Origin: Peribacillus simplex
GTDB taxonomy: Bacteria; Bacillota; Bacilli; Bacillales; DSM-1321
DNA: 64,000 bases
Reading direction: 5' to 3'
Assembly (NCBI RefSeq): GCF_001542915.1
Contig: NZ_LNNH01000029.1
Span: forward strand, 1 to 64,000
Below, piece after piece: positions 63,858 to 64,000 of the stretch. Below the pieces are notes generated by a model. The model was not told the DNA's origin, did not search any database, and saw only the letters and a list, made by a program, of their open reading frames with translations. Both the position numbers and the translations under genes were made by a program. Position 1 is the first letter of the stretch, and the number at the start of each line of letters is the position of its first letter.

Positions 63858-64000
63858 TTTTAACCCACCTCTTCCTCATTGCATTAGGATTCAACGTTTT
63901 ACTAAAGGCATTCGTCCCCTTTCACCGACAATTGGTGAAGAGTACCAGTCCATATAAGTAAATTTCCTCACTATAATAGCACAATAAATTATGAGAAATT
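63858..64000. other. comK upstream region, cut by window edge
   Basis: Holds a TTCACC / GGTGAA hairpin (about 63920-63938) and AT-rich sequence. No clear K-box pair (AAAA-N5-TTTT) could be seen in the 140 bases available. Confidence 0.4.

Overview
The window looks like a chromosomal segment of a spore-forming Bacillaceae, with moderate to low GC. By gene content I would guess Peribacillus or a close relative of Bacillus, but I cannot confirm the species. Supporting features are a spore-germination gerP operon behind a sigma-K-type promoter, comK and comZ, a FapR-type operator at fabH-fabF, a CtsR box at clpB, ARG boxes at the arginine operon, and many YxxX families typical of Bacillus. From memory of the B. 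subtilis map, gene order read right to left follows the yhj-yis-yit-arg-yja-trpS-yjb region closely. The window is therefore an inverted, partly reduced copy of that backbone with some insertions and losses.

Layout from left to right: a frameshifted IS1182-type transposase (1-1017); yjbC, a small membrane protein and a secreted glycoside-hydrolase-like protein (1115-3212); trpS (3784-4770); a gene-free stretch with a broken dispersed repeat (4846-5300); yjbA, yjaZ and the fabH-fabF fatty-acid elongation/initiation pair (5352-9322); a yjzB-position gene, comZ, yjaV, yjaU and yjzD (9647-12499); clpB and a fumarylacetoacetate-hydrolase-family enzyme (12580-16580); yjzC; and the seven-gene arginine operon argC-argJ-argB-argD-carA-carB-argF on the minus strand (17173-26640).

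Next come an Fnr-type regulator and moaA (26874-28785); the yitW-yitV-yitU block, small proteins, a GsiB-like KGG protein, yitT, a DegV protein and yitK (28892-34669); an SDR dehydrogenase and a frameshifted metallo-beta-lactamase-fold gene (34905-36682). A maltodextrin island follows (36722-44870): malR-like repressor, alpha-glucosidase, a GH13-like membrane-anchored protein, a MalE-like lipoprotein and a neopullulanase-type enzyme. Then asnO, yisN, yisL, a DUF418 membrane protein and an MFS transporter (44913-50672); gerPA-gerPF (51003-52972); addB-addA recombination nuclease (53594-60812); signal peptidase I and yhjE (61005-62215); and yhjD, a yhzC-like gene and comK (62506-63854).

The most unusual locus is the maltodextrin island. 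The 511-residue GH13 protein keeps the fold, a signal peptide and a C-terminal membrane anchor, but its catalytic nucleophile, general acid and transition-state Asp positions read Asn, Gly and Ser. Its neighbour is a MalE-like lipoprotein with no permease or ATPase beside it and with changed residues where maltose binders usually carry aromatic contacts. Both are long intact ORFs, so a repurposed surface glucan-binding or sensing role is more likely than plain decay. Other points of interest are a palindrome of facing IS-like ends inserted in a dispersed repeat, the lack of a visible T-box before trpS, the absence of med upstream of comZ, and a hydrolase lacking its nucleophile serine. I saw no tRNA, rRNA or CRISPR array.
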